Shown: positions 12,191 through 22,867, numbered from the stretch's first letter. The stretch: DNA of 64,000 bases from Pyxicephalus adspersus (GCF_032062135.1 NC_092861.1:119696234-119760233), one strand, 5' to 3'. Numbers and translations: made by a program. Notes: a model not told the origin generated them from the letters alone.

Positions 12191-12794
12191 CTGTCAAAAA
12201 GAGTTGATTAAAAAACAGACCATACGAAGGTAATAGGAATGCTCATAATAGGAATAATCATTTAATAATGAAGGAAAGACTCACATAGCATATTTCATCC
12301 CTTTTCCTCCACAACTCTCTTATGGAACATTTTTCTAACTATAAAATGAATGAAAGGATCCACTTTAAAAGGATATTATCATAATAGATTAATGGGGGCT
12401 GCCATTACTGAGAAGAATAATCTCTTGCCTGTCATTCTGATGCTTTGACTTTAATGCTTTATGAATCGCTAACCGAGAACAGGTAAATAGGTTCTTACAT
12501 TAATTTACAGCATGTTTTTTCTTAGAACTGTGCCTGAGACATAATGAAGTTAGACACGGTGAAGCATCTAGCATTTTCAAGACGACTGCAACAGCAGCCC
12601 CAAACTTCTCAAGTCAATTTGAAGGTTCATGTACGTCTGTCTAGTGTTGCCCAATAAACAAAAAGAAGGTGGTTTCATCATTTTAGCATTGCAACCCAGC
12701 ATAATGCACAGTCATGTATGTATTGTTATGTGCTGCAATGCAGGTGCCACCAGGTGCCAATGCAAAAGTGTGAATCCAGCTTGAAAGTGAGGCC

Positions 12795-12945
12795 TGTAGC
12801 CATACATAGGCGCAGGGCCTGCATGACAGGGTGTGAGGCCCTGGCACAGGGTAAGGAAGGGGTTAAGAGGTCTGAGGAGTGTAAGGAGGGAAAATACTAG
12901 CACAGAGTTGAGGAGGAGGTGATTAGGAAGAGGGGGGGTTAAAAT
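12795..12945 (+). other. Possible Ngaro-type A repeat in the opposite orientation
   Basis: CTGCATGACAGGGTGTG near 12820 is identical to the complement of a segment within 16840-17100 (the A2 repeat of the Ngaro-like element), and flanking G-rich sequence is loosely similar. It starts right where the copy 1 homology ends. It may be the terminal repeat of a second, oppositely oriented element. The match is short. Confidence 0.35.
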
Positions 12946-15900
12946 GGGGAAGTTGGAAGTGAGAGGCCCTCTTTTAGAAGGAAAGCTAGAGCCAACAACA
13001 TTGGTGATAAAGAATACCCTTGGGGTGTCCCTCTAGCAATGGGAAAAAACGCAGAACGAAATCCTGCATATTGCACTACAGCTTTAGGTTCAGTATCCAA
13101 CACCTGAATCCAACCCAAGAAATTGGGGCCAAAGGTAAAAAGATAGGACCAAGTCACAGTGTCAAAAGGTTTGCGAATATCAAGAGACAATAACATAGCT
13201 GGAGTACGTCTGGCTTTCGCTAAGTGGATCAAGTGGAGCAGTCTGCGGATATTATCAGCAGCATGTCTTTGGGGGATGAACCCAACTTGTTCCCTGCCAA
13301 TCAAACTACCTTTATCAGTATCTGGGAGCCATGCTATGGATTCAAATTGAAACTTTTTTATGTAATCCAGTGGTGGTAACAGCCTTACCTTTAAGTTTAA
13401 GTGATTTAAGTGTTCATTTGAGGCATGTGTTGGGGGTTTTGGGATAGTAATAAATATTCTAAATAATAATAAATATTTAGACATTGGGTTGGTGTGCTCA
13501 TTAAAAGTAACATCTGCCCGTTCCAGCTGTCAGTGATTGAACGGATCAGTTTAAGAACCCCTTTAACTAAGAAACTAATCTTAATCTCAATCCTATATTT
13601 AGAACTTGTTAGTATGTCTAACCCATATGTGCCTAAATATGTCTCCCAATGGAAGAGAGATTTGGAAGGGTCTAAACTCACCGAGGAATGGTTTGGTACT
13701 TGGTCTAGGTGATGGGGTGTTCCAGGAATGTGACCACATTAAAATCGGCCTTTAAGGTCATGACACGCTAGTATATGGTTCCCTCTCACCCTAACCATTG
13801 CACAAACTAAAGTTCTAATATGTGTTTTAGAGGCTGTACAGAAGAGGGCACAGCAGTACATATATGGTGAAAGTGTCCATTTGTAAATAGGTTTTGGAGC
13901 AGAGTATTCTTCCTATTTTTAAATGGTATGCTTCAAATATATCTCCCAAAAGATCCTTGGGTTGCTCTGCTACTTTTCAAACCCTCAAATATTACCAACA
14001 GACAATTCCAGCTAGTTACAAATTTTTTTTCTTGCAGCAAAACAAGTAATAGCACACCATTGGAAACAGCAGATTCCACCTTTCCACAAGGCGAAAGCCC
14101 AAATAAATAATACATTAGTTATTGAAACGGTAACAAGTATTTTGTCAGATTCCAATGACGAGTTATTGTCCATATGGGAGCCATGGTTACAATATGCAAA
14201 TCCATCTATACCCCTAAGAAGTTACCCTGCAATCATTATGGTTAATGTATAATGTTATTTCCCCACCTGGTCTGTTTTTACCCACAAGTTTCTTTTGTAC
14301 TGTTTTCTATGGGAAGGTTAACTGTTTATGGGTTCAAAGGTTAGGAAAAAGACTCTGTCTAGTGAAAGGAAAACACACTGTACAAAACAGTTTTATTGTC
14401 AAATTATCTGTACATGTACGCTATTATTAATGTATTGAAATTATTATCACCACGTACTATTTCACTGCTCCTCACCTTTATGTCATGGATGTATGCATGT
14501 GCGTCACATCAGGGTCACTCAGTATCGATTCATTAAGAAACCATCATATAAGGAAGACACTGATAACAGTACCGCATCATGGTCAGACCAAGGGATGGGA
14601 TGAATATCGCAGGCTATGGATGATGAAAGAAAATTTGAGAAAATGAGAACATGATCAATCCTTAACCAGCTATTGTGGGGGTGAGAATAAACGTATAATC
14701 CCACTTGCTGGGATGTAGTTCCCTCCAGCAGTCCACCAAATTATTTCTCCTCAAAAATTTTGCAAATGGGGTAAAATCAGGGACCAAAGAATGATCTGAC
14801 AATACCTGTTTGGATTGGTATCTGTCTGTCCACAGACAAAATTAGTGTGCCCTTTGGATGTTGCTTGACTAAAGTAAGTAATTTGGTTAAAAAACTTGAT
14901 CTGTTTTGCACTAGGGCATAATAATTCACAATTGGGACTGAGACATCACTGATTAGGCCTACTAATATGAGGTATCTACCCTCTGGATCAGCCACATTCA
15001 CATCGCATGGAAAGGGAAGAGACTTCCTGAAACAAGTCAGTACTCCCTTTGTTTCCGAGGGGCCATTTGCTACAAAAACGTGAGGGTATGAGCTACTAGA
15101 ATATTTGGGACAAGAGGTAGTTGAAAAATAGGTCTCCTGAAGGCAGACTATATCTTTGTGTTTGGAGAGAAAGTGACTTAAGGTCTTAGTCCACTTATAC
15201 GGGGAACTAAGGCCCTGTACATTCAGACTCAATATAGTTATAAGCATTACAATGGATGTGGGAGGGCCCGCAATAATGAAGTGTCCACAAGCCGCCAAAC
15301 TAGTGAAAACCTGGTCTATACAGGTCTGAAGGAGGGAGAACCTGGGACAGGATAAGAAGAAGTGAAGTAAGGTAGAAAATTAGAGAAGGAGGTAGAGAAA
15401 GAACAAAGCAAAAGAAAACAGAAGACACAAAAATCTTCAATTGACATTAATACACCCAACCGACTTCATCAGTTGGAAGGATGGGGAGCATGCAGTGGCT
15501 ACCACCTCAAAAAAAAGAGCAGAAGGAGTTAGAAAAATAGGAGAACTCTGTGATCCTCCCACAGGTAAGTTGGGGCTTCAACGAGAAGATCTGGAGGCCA
15601 CAGGAAGTTCGGAAGAAGAACAGTCCATGAGACCCAATTCTGTTAGGCATTGTGCCGCTTCCTTGGGGGTGGTAACAGTATAGGGGCTCCTTAATATCGA
15701 AAAGACATCCGGATGGGAAATCTCCATAGGTGTTGAACTGGATTTTGCTGTAAAATTTGAATAAAAGGCTTTATCGTCCTCCTCTTCTGTATGGTTACAG
15801 ATGCCAAATCCACAAAAACTTGATATGAGTGTCCTTGAAAAGACAACTGTTTCTTCTCTCTAGAAGAGCAAAAGATGTGCTCCTTTGTGCGGTAAAAGTG

Positions 15901-16170
15901 GAACCTGATAATAACATCATGAGGTGGGCCTGTTGGTTGGCTGTTGGTGAGAGCCCTGTGTACCCGATCCATTTTTATTCTCTCTTCAGGTATGTCAAGA
16001 GCTAATTCCTGGAGCAGGACTGTTGTCTGTTGTCTGCATCCTCTAATTTATAATGCAATGTTTGAATATCAAGCTTAAGGGAGTCAATGTCTTCTTCATG
16101 CCCTTCCAAGACAGTAGCAACGTCTATCATGCGCTCACCTAATTGTGCAGTGCGATAAAGCCGTTCCTTC
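12946..16170 (-). mobile_element. L1-type LINE, degenerate (ORF1 fragment plus ORF2)
   Basis: On the minus strand, from right to left, the order is as follows. First an ORF1-like coiled-coil piece (16170-16002, HEEDIDSLKLDIQTLHYKLED) and an RNA-binding-like piece with TGPPHDVIIRFHFY (15972-15691). Next the ORF2 apurinic endonuclease: LSLNVQGLSSPYKW and CLQETYF at about 15110-15235, and RIDHVLIF plus the catalytic-type WSDHDAVLL at about 14560-14660. Then reverse transcriptase: GFIPQRHAADNIRRLLHLI, LLSLDIRKPFDTVTW and GTPQGYSLSPMLLALAF (13290-12990). The frame is broken repeatedly, so the element is inactive. The 5' end abuts the Ngaro B2 repeat at 16171. Confidence 0.85.
13731..14518. other. 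Middle of the L1, not readable as protein
   Basis: This is the region between the endonuclease and the reverse transcriptase of the LINE. It is heavily decayed; I find no clear motif and no inserted gene. Confidence 0.4.
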
Positions 16171-16839
16171 ATGACCATGGTAGCTTGGACCTTTGTCCTT
16201 TTCCCCCCTACACACACCCTCTTTTACCCCCAAACTTGCAAGCCCCATAAATTAGACTATACCTTTAGCTGGATTTTAAATGATTGGCAAGCAGATGATT
16301 TTATTTATTAAACAAATAAATAACCTTTATTAACATAAATAACAATAAGTATAAACCTCACTTTAAATAGTCAACCTAAATAATGAGTGATAAACGAAAA
16401 TAGCACAAATAGTACACAATAACATAAATTAACATATATCAGCATAAATTATCATCATTTAATGTAATTAACATAAATTAACCCACATTTATTGACAACA
16501 TATATTGACCAACAATTACTGTAAACAAATTACTGTAAACAAATTACCATAAAATTTACCTCCGTTAAAACAATTTCCAAATTAAAACCCAGTGTAAACA
16601 ATAATCCTCCTTTTTCCAAACCCACCACTTGAACTCAATTTAAAATCACCAGTCTGCAGGTCTGGATAAAATACAGTCCGCCTCCACCATGGATAACCAT
16701 TCAGTTAAACCACACTGGCCCCTAGCCACCCAGCTCCACCTCAGGGACCTCCCACATAACACATTAAAGGGGCACCCTACCACTAGGTTGCCCTTCCACC
16801 AACTACTGGATAGGATTCTTACCCTTCAAGACCTCAACC
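16171..16839 (-). repeat. Ngaro split direct repeat B2
   Basis: It starts TGACCATGGTAGCTTGGACC and aligns with 17101-17763 over its full length, ending at ACCTCAACC. The middle is rich in AACATAAAT-like subrepeats. It is the outer 3' repeat of the element; the L1 begins immediately to its left. Confidence 0.85.
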
Positions 16840-17100
16840 GCAGGCCACCCCTAGAACCCAAACCTTTAAATAAAACGGAGGGAATTGTTCTTTACTGTAC
16901 AAAAAGTGCCTCAGTAAAATTGTGTCTGACTTCTGATTGATCTTACTATATAACCCCTCTTAGCTCTCCCTGCCTGGCCTTCGCTCTCACTAATTCCTCT
17001 TAAAATGTTCCACTCACGCAGTTAACTGTCCCCCCCATGAGGCTGCCCCCACACCCTGTCATGCAGCCCCTGTGCTGAGTTTCCTGTTTCGGGCCTCTCT
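16840..17100 (-). repeat. Ngaro split direct repeat A2
   Basis: The 261 bp between the two B copies are not repeated elsewhere in this element, as expected when A1 has been lost by 5' truncation. They contain a C-rich stretch and the block whose complement matches 12795-12945. Confidence 0.7.
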
Positions 17101-17763
17101 TGACCATGGTAGCTAGGACCTTTGCCCCTTTTCCCCCACACACACCCCCTTTTACCCCCCCAAACCTGCCAGCCCCAGAAATTAGACCACACCTTTAGCT
17201 GGATTTTAAATGGCTGGCAAGCAGCCGATTTATTGATTAAACAAATAAATAACCTTTATTAACATAAATAACTATAAGTATAACATCACTTTAAATAGTC
17301 AAATTAAATAATGAGTCATAAAGAAAATAACACAAATAGCACAAACTAACACAAATTACCATATATCAGCATACATTATCATAACTAACATAAATTAACT
17401 CACATTTATTGACACCAAATATTGACCAACAATTTCCTAAACAAATTACTGTAAACAAATTACCATAACATTTACCCACATGAAAACCATTTCCAATATA
17501 AAACCAAGTGTAAACATTAATCCTACTTTTTCCAAACCAACCACTTAAACTCAACCTAAATCCACCATTCTGCAGGTCTGGGTAAGATACAGTCCGCCTC
17601 CACCATAGATAACCATTTAGTTAAACCACACCGGCTCCTAGCCACCCAGCTCTGCCTCAGGGCCTGACATATGCCTCACATACCACATTAAAGGGGCACC
17701 CTACCACTGGGTTGCCCATCCCTCAATCACTGGATAGGACTCTTACCCTTCCAGACCTCAACC
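17101..17763 (-). repeat. Ngaro split direct repeat B1
   Basis: Direct repeat of 16171-16839 at a distance of about 930 bp. Its inner end overlaps the last codons of the hydrolase reading frame. Confidence 0.85.
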
Positions 17764-18300
17764 AACACAACGCACAGACGGGTAACCTCACATCTGTGCA
17801 TCTCTCCACACCCCTGAAGAGCTCTCCGTAGACCAGCTTGGAGTCCAAGGCCTGTGCCGGGCCACAATACCCCCATTATGTTGCACAAACCTGCCCTCCT
17901 CCTTGTTATTTGAATTTGGGCCTTATTGACCCTCTCCACTAATCTGGCCCCTCTCCAACTCTGGCCCCTCTCCTGGAAACCATATCAGACCATACCAGCA
18001 CCATCCCAGGGAATTCCACCCTCAAACGCAAGAAGTCCAGCCTAATGACCCTAATAAAATCATGCATAGCCCGACGCCCCATATCATTACCCCCTGCATG
18101 GATGACTACCACATCCAAGGGCCGATCCATTACTACAAATTGCCTGATCTCCGGTACCACCCTACTCCATAACAAACCCGAAATGACAATCCAACGTACC
18201 GTTGCCTCAGACCTCGGAAGGCCCAGCTGACGCCCTTAAGGCTGTACCTCTGCTCCCTTCGCACCCCACCATAGGAGTGCCCGACAAAATATATACATAA
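17727..18300 (-). pseudogene. SGNH/GDSL-type hydrolase remnant of the Ngaro element
   Basis: Two diagnostic blocks are visible in different frames: GHSY near 18276-18282 (block I, catalytic Ser) and VVIHAGGNDMGRR near 18070-18110 (block III, the GxND motif). They are followed by RLDFLRLRVEFPGMVLVWSDM. SGNH hydrolases are esterases/lipases; in Ngaro elements the role of this domain is unproven. The C-terminal Asp-His block cannot be read with confidence. A frameshift separates the blocks and the protein is not producible. Confidence 0.75.
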
Positions 18301-18353
18301 GCCCCACCAAGACACCCCCTCAAACCATAAACTCAGAGTAGGTGTGGCCTGAT

Positions 18354-19293
18354 TTACAGCCAGAACCTCCTGGATTCCCATCTGCCAATCCCACAAATTA
18401 TTTTTTCACCCAAACCCCACCTGGCCGCCTCAGTAGCTGCCCTAATCCGGAAGGAATGGGAAGAAATACCTGACTGGTCCACCCCCAATAAAAACAAACG
18501 CTGCCTAAAAAAGCCACAAATTTGAATTTTGACAAAAAGGAGCCGTCCTTGTGTATTAAAGAAAACCATCCATTCCAGGCCTAACTTGTTGCAGTTGGCT
18601 GTAAACCCCTGCCCCATCTGGTCTGTCTTTGACCGGCTGATGCACAAACTCACCTTGCTTGCATCCAGCGTCACATCCTCCAAAAGAACCCCCCCCCCTA
18701 AGCCCTCTGCTTAGATGGGCTAACCAATTCATTCACCTGCATAGCCCCAAAAAAGCTATCACAAAGGTTGCTTTAAACAATATCCTCTCATAATTCCTGC
18801 TGAAAACTTCTGCAAGCTTGTCCACCAAACCCTGCAAGAGGGAAAAAGACACCAGCCTCCTGGCATCCTCTACCCTCTTGCCCCTTCTGTAATCCTTTAT
18901 TGCCTGCTGCATCATAAAGTCTTTAGTGACATCCCTCACCCCCCCCCCCCCAATGTGAAGCAGAATGCCATCCCTACTAGATTCCTATTGACCGAAGACC
19001 CCTATCGACCTTATCAACTGACACCCCTTTTATAAATTCACTGGCCAACCAAAATAACAATATGTACACATTATCGTAATCCCCCCTTGCTCCTCCTACC
19101 TGCTCCTACACAAACCTCTCCACTCCTGCCATACTGCAGCGTACGCCCTCCAGGTCCTCTCACTCACCGACCTCCGAATAATACTGCCGATGAGCCCAGT
19201 GCAATTTTTCACAACCCCTCCGGACAAGGGCACCCGCATTGCTCCAGGTCCAGTACCTGTCCCACTGGAAATGAGATAAAGCATCAGCGATGA
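18354..19293 (-). pseudogene. Tyrosine recombinase remnant of the Ngaro element
   Basis: The N-terminal core-binding part shows SERTWRAYAAVWQEW (about 19140-19180). The middle shows LLQGLVDKLAEVFSRNYERI (about 18800-18860) and SLCISRSKTDQMGQGF (about 18610-18660). The catalytic C-terminus shows SSHSFRIRAATEAARWGLG followed by IGRWESRRFW (about 18355-18450). HSFR is the His-x-x-Arg box, and GRW...SRRF precedes the tyrosine nucleophile position. In intact elements the enzyme integrates the DNA copy. Frameshifts near 18720 and 18355 and in the 18940-19090 stretch inactivate it. Confidence 0.85.
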
Positions 19294-19363
19294 TGTTGCA
19301 CGCCCATGGGATATGTCTCACAAAGAAAAAGATGTGCTGCAAACAATTCATGCAAGGGGACAT
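19160..19363 (-). pseudogene. RNase H tail of the Ngaro reverse transcriptase
   Basis: FVRHIPWACNIIADALSHFQWDRYW resembles the HIPG...N..ADALSR closing block of RNase H in DIRS/Ngaro polymerases. Upstream (beyond 19363) the element is lost. Confidence 0.75.
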
Positions 19364-19730
19364 TGCTTGTTCAGTGGTTGGTCAGAGCTTTACTCCAATG
19401 AGGTGGACACCTGAGATTAAGAGGAGGAAAAAGAAGGAACACAAGTACCGAAGTTGCCTCTAATTTATTGAAATATATTCCTGGAAGAGGAGCGAAGGGA
19501 TTAACTCATTTGTAGGCTGTCATGGAGCTGTCAGGAAAGGTTATTTTATAATATGATTTGTAAAATATTGTTTATGTACTTTTCAAGACCCATTTTGAGC
19601 AGTCTAGTAACTGCATTTGGAAAAAGCAAAATACATTTGTGTAAAAAGGTTTCCTGACTTTTGGTTTCCTTGTGTAGTAAGTGCATTTTACTTGTAATTT
19701 GTTATTTAATAACGGTAACTATTGAAAACA
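19364..19730. other. Junction sequence before copy 2; no gene
   Basis: An AT-rich stretch between the Ngaro truncation point and the first base that can be aligned with the start of the window. It may belong to the duplicated unit, since the matching part of copy 1 would lie outside the window. Confidence 0.4.
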
Positions 19731-20397
19731 TATTTATCCTTTCTTGGTTATGTATTTTTATATCTTTTTATCACATCCTGTGGTGTAATCAGTGATCAAG
19801 AGTCCTTTGGTTTAATCAACTGGCCAAAAATTAAAAGGAATGAAATGATTCTTTCATTTTATGACACAGTTTTGGCCAGTTGATTACAAGCCTGCCCACC
19901 ACGACAAGGTAGACTCTTTTAGGGCAGGACCTACACTAAACTACGCTAATCTAACCTACTCGATGATAGTCATCGTTTTTCTAGCGTTGGATGCGTGTTG
20001 GTAGTAGGCCTCATCCTATAGACTGTGTGATCTGCTCTACATTCATGTGCTATGATGGTCTATCTCGATGTCTATATTGTTTTACTCCTATTCTATTATA
20101 TTCTATCTCAAACGTAATCTTATTTCATCTACAATGTAGCTGAATGTTATCCCTGTTCTAATTTATCTTATCGTTATTTATCTAAATGCTATTTTAGATA
20201 ACATTATCTTAATTTATATGAATTTTATCCTTATTTATCCTAATTTTAAACTTAACTTTTGTCATCCTTACCTTATTTTACCGAAACGGAGTTTATCTTA
20301 AACCTATTTATATACTTTTATGTTACATGTATGTTAATCTTATTTGAACTTTTTTTTTATCTGTCTTGCCTATAGAATCTGTCTTGCCAAAGAAGGT

Positions 20398-20423
20398 AGG
20401 GGGCTAAACATTTGTAGCCCCCT
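20398..20423. other. Short perfect hairpin, copy 2 counterpart
   Basis: The 9-bp stem (20398-20406 with 20415-20423) is identical to that at 661-686. Only the loop differs, by one base. Just upstream, copy 2 has a short local repetition of CTGTCTTGCC that copy 1 lacks. Confidence 0.5.
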
Positions 20424-21039
20424 CCCAAAATCACAGGAGCTTATCTCAGCTAGGGAGAGCCCATATGGTTTTCTCCTCAGGACTGTATGTAGGCATATAT
20501 AGTACCCCTTACACATTCCCTAAATAGTTAGTGCAGCCCCAAAATTAAGGAGACAACACTCCTTTGTTATTAACCCCATGAGCAGTAACCCAGAGTATGA
20601 CTCAGGGTAGAAAAAAAAAAGCTGGAAGCAGTACCCCGAGTCACACTCAGTGTAGCTAAACCTATGGGAAAAGATAGAATATTGAGTCTTACCTGACAAG
20701 CCAGCTTCGTCCTCCGGCGCCCTTTGCCTCTTCTTTCTTCCTCCGGCCATGGTTCTCTGAACCCGATTAGTCACCAATTCCCGGTGACATTGGTGTATGC
20801 AGACGTTCTGTTCGGGGCGGGAAATTCAAATCGGTTTGTATTGCATTCAAAACAAAATAACTGTATTGAATGCAATACAGTGGATTTATATGTGTAAAAG
20901 CTGTACATTGTCTTTGAAATGAAAAAATTTAATTTTATTTACCAGTATATAATAATAGTATGAGTATCATATTTATTTATTTTTTTAATTTTAATAATTA
21001 AAAAGAAATTCTTTTATTTAAATAATGTACTCTTCTGAC

Positions 21040-21298
21040 ATGATTTATTCTTTCTAACTTTATTATACTCATAGTATTTTATTATATTGTAGAATACATT
21101 TTCTTGAAAAACAATGTACCACTTTTAGACATGTAAAACCGTACACAAATGAACCAGCCAGGAGGTTAATAAAATAATAATGACCTTTTGCAATGTCCTT
21201 TGAAATGCAAATAGGAGATCCCATGTAGAATAATCCAGCGGTGGCTGTTCCCAATGCAAAATTTATCCTTACCCAAAAATCCTTCGATGTCATTGGCC
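21040..21298 (-). other. Probable 3' untranslated exon of the RING-H2 gene, with poly(A) signals
   Basis: A 75-bp GT-AG intron-like segment (21299-21373) with a pyrimidine-rich end (TTTATTTTCCCAG) precedes this exon. Two AATAAA signals (complement of 21078-21083 and 21059-21064) lie near its end. An 80-codon open frame inside it changes mostly at amino-acid level between the duplication copies, so I treat it as untranslated. Confidence 0.45.
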
Positions 21299-21373
21299 CT
21301 GGGAAAATAAATGATACCACCTATTAGGGTTAGTGTTAAAGGAAATTGAAATTAAATGAAATAAAACACATAC

Positions 21374-21609
21374 CTGATTGGGTTGGGGTAATTGCTGGCA
21401 AAGGATCCAGCCAACAGATATGTCCATACTGATGTCATTCATACGGGTAGGATCTGTCTAAAGTTGATGAAAATTTCTCCATCTTCTGATATAACGATGG
21501 AAATCAGTGGGCGTGGATCGATGAGTTCTGCAGGAGCAAGGAATGAGAGTTCCCTTTGCAGTTTGTCAGACCATATATAAACTCCACGCATACCTTCAAT
21601 GCCAGTATC
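21374..21609 (-). other. RING-H2 gene exon 3 (last coding exon, stop at 21439)
   Basis: The acceptor is a T-run followed by GCAG. It is open for 56 codons and ends at TGA (21439-21441). A strong donor (ATCAG/GTATGTG) follows at 21373, 65 nt past the stop. Confidence 0.7.
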
Positions 21610-22287
21610 CTGCAAAAAAAATGAAAATCATGGTTAGATGAATAATTCCTAAAGAATATAAAAATCAAATAAATCATCAGCCGTAATATAAAAGACCTGT
21701 GGGATGTTTGTTACATACCTCCTGGATACGAGGAATAGCTGCCCTGCAGTGGGGACAGCTTGGGCTTTCCTCTGCCCACCTGTGGAAGCAGGCATGGTGG
21801 AAGATGTGGGAGCAGGCTAGTTGAAAAAGCTTATCTTGAACTTCATACTCTTCCAAGCAGATGATGCACCTTAGCAGAGTCCCAGTCTGCTGGTCGTGGG
21901 CCGGGGGTGTCTGGTCGTTCTGAGCTCCTGGATGGTATTCAGGAACATTCCTGCAGCCAGCTGGGGAACAGCTTTGGTCCCTTTGTGAAGAGGCGGTGTT
22001 CGGACGTCCTCTTCTTCGTGGTCTTTGTGGCAGCTGATGTTCAGATACACTGCCTTCCAGTGTAACTCTGGACCTGGTCCTACGAGCTACTGGAGAATAT
22101 TGGCCTGCAATGATAAATATATATGGTTAGTATTTCTGAATGGGAGATGCTTTCCTCCTAACCAACCCTTAAACCTAGATACAGCTTTTTCTATTATGTT
22201 TTCCTTACCTGTTGGGCCTTCCTCCTCATGCAATGGCATTTCACGGATGTTGGGCCTTGAGTGGCCTCCGACAATCCGTGTTGGCAT
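21439..22287 (-). CDS. RING-H2 finger protein, unrecognised, 3 coding exons (211 aa model)
   Basis: The modelled coding exons are 22287-22209, 22104-21719 and 21609-21439. All junctions are GT-AG and in phase (79+386+171 nt = 212 codons). The residues at about 106-146 form a complete C3H2C3 RING-H2 finger: CIIC, then CSHIFHHAC, then CPHC, with the expected spacing. RING-H2 fingers bind two zinc ions and usually recruit an E2 ubiquitin-conjugating enzyme, so an E3 ubiquitin ligase is the likely role. Residues 28-105 are basic and low in complexity (RRRGRP). The 56 residues after the finger (GVYIWSDKLQRE ... GEIFINFRQ) look beta-rich and match nothing I know. The start is taken at the first Met of the first exon; an upstream coding exon is possible, because that exon also reads open back to its acceptor. 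No transmembrane segment is visible. It lies downstream of KAT14 on the same strand, inside duplication copy 2. Confidence 0.72.
21719..22104 (-). other. RING-H2 gene exon 2 (386 bp, contains the RING finger)
   Basis: Acceptor ATTGCAG and donor GAG/GTATGT. It encodes the basic linker and all eight zinc ligands. It is absent from copy 1. Confidence 0.8.
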
Positions 22288-22309
22288 CCAGATGGTTTCA
22301 GACGCTCCT
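22209..22309 (-). other. RING-H2 gene exon 1 (101 bp; coding from 22287)
   Basis: A CACCTAG acceptor precedes 22309 and the donor CAG/GTAAGG follows 22209. It encodes MPTRIVGGHSRPNIREM and a short acidic stretch. If a further upstream exon exists, the reading frame is open through the acceptor. Confidence 0.6.
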
Positions 22310-22618
22310 CTAGGTGATTCAACACAGCAAAAAAACAAATAGAAAGCTTCAATCTGCTCAAAGTCTCAGGCAAAATGCTTTGGAGATGCTTCTAGTGTGG
22401 CAAATCCTTAGCAAGTAATGAAAACCCACAGCTTCAATGTAGGTACACCAACTGTAGGTTATGACATCACCGCTGACTGACCAATGGCTAGTCATCCCAA
22501 CTGCCATTTTTGAAAATGGCAGGTATTTGCTATGTCCATAGAGCAAGCCTGTCTGCCCAATACCTTCCAATCCAGTTATCATGTGTGACCTCCTAGCCAA
22601 TTGTACGCCCAGCAGAAA

Positions 22619-22790
22619 GACCAATGAGCATTTTTTTTTAATTCACAAAGCTTTATTAAAGAGCAAGACATTTATAAAAAAAATGATTGTTATTTGGTGT
22701 ATCCATGGAGATCAGCCTGTAGGTATGTATGTACACTTGTGCCACTTCCTGTGTTTTAAAGCTTTGTGAATAATTCTGATTGGGCTCCCA
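22619..22790. repeat. Foldback MITE upstream of the RING-H2 gene
   Basis: The left arm CCAATGAGCA...AATTCACAAAGCTTTA is complementary to the right arm TAAAGCTTTGTGAATAATTC...GATTGG, about 170 bp end to end. It is absent from copy 1 because of the deletion. Confidence 0.6.
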
Positions 22791-22867
22791 TAAAAAACAT
22801 GCACCTATATTTTTTATGATTAAGCATCTTACCTTTACCTCTTTACCACCTTCACCTTAAAATGGTG

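Larger units (their letters stand above)
1..12790. repeat. Tandem segmental duplication, copy 1 (decayed)
   Basis: This whole stretch aligns in the same order and orientation with 19731-34420. The window opens with ATATTTATCTTTTCTTGG and position 19731 with ATATTTATCCTTTCTTGG; collinear similarity continues to the shared block GTGTGAATCCAGCTTG near 12770 and 34400. The left edge of copy 1 may lie outside the window. Similarity is high by eye but broken by large indels: a deletion near 1815, different L1 remains at 3.1-6.5 kb, and private repeat insertions. The copy contains only broken gene pieces, namely one RING-gene exon and one KAT14 exon. It could be a true paralogous duplication or an unmerged haplotype left in the assembly; the premature stop in the KAT14 exon and the different repeat content favour a duplication. 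Confidence 0.9.
16171..19363 (-). mobile_element. Ngaro-type tyrosine-recombinase retrotransposon, 5'-truncated
   Basis: On the minus strand the order is RNase H end of the polymerase (19363-19160), tyrosine recombinase (about 19293-18354), SGNH hydrolase (about 18300-17727), then B1 (17763-17101), A2 (17100-16840) and B2 (16839-16171). Ngaro elements are known for split direct repeats of the form A1-coding-B1-A2-B2 and often carry an SGNH-hydrolase domain, so both the gene order and the terminal structure fit. The reverse transcriptase body, gag and A1 are missing: the element stops at about 19363. Every reading frame is broken. Confidence 0.85.
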
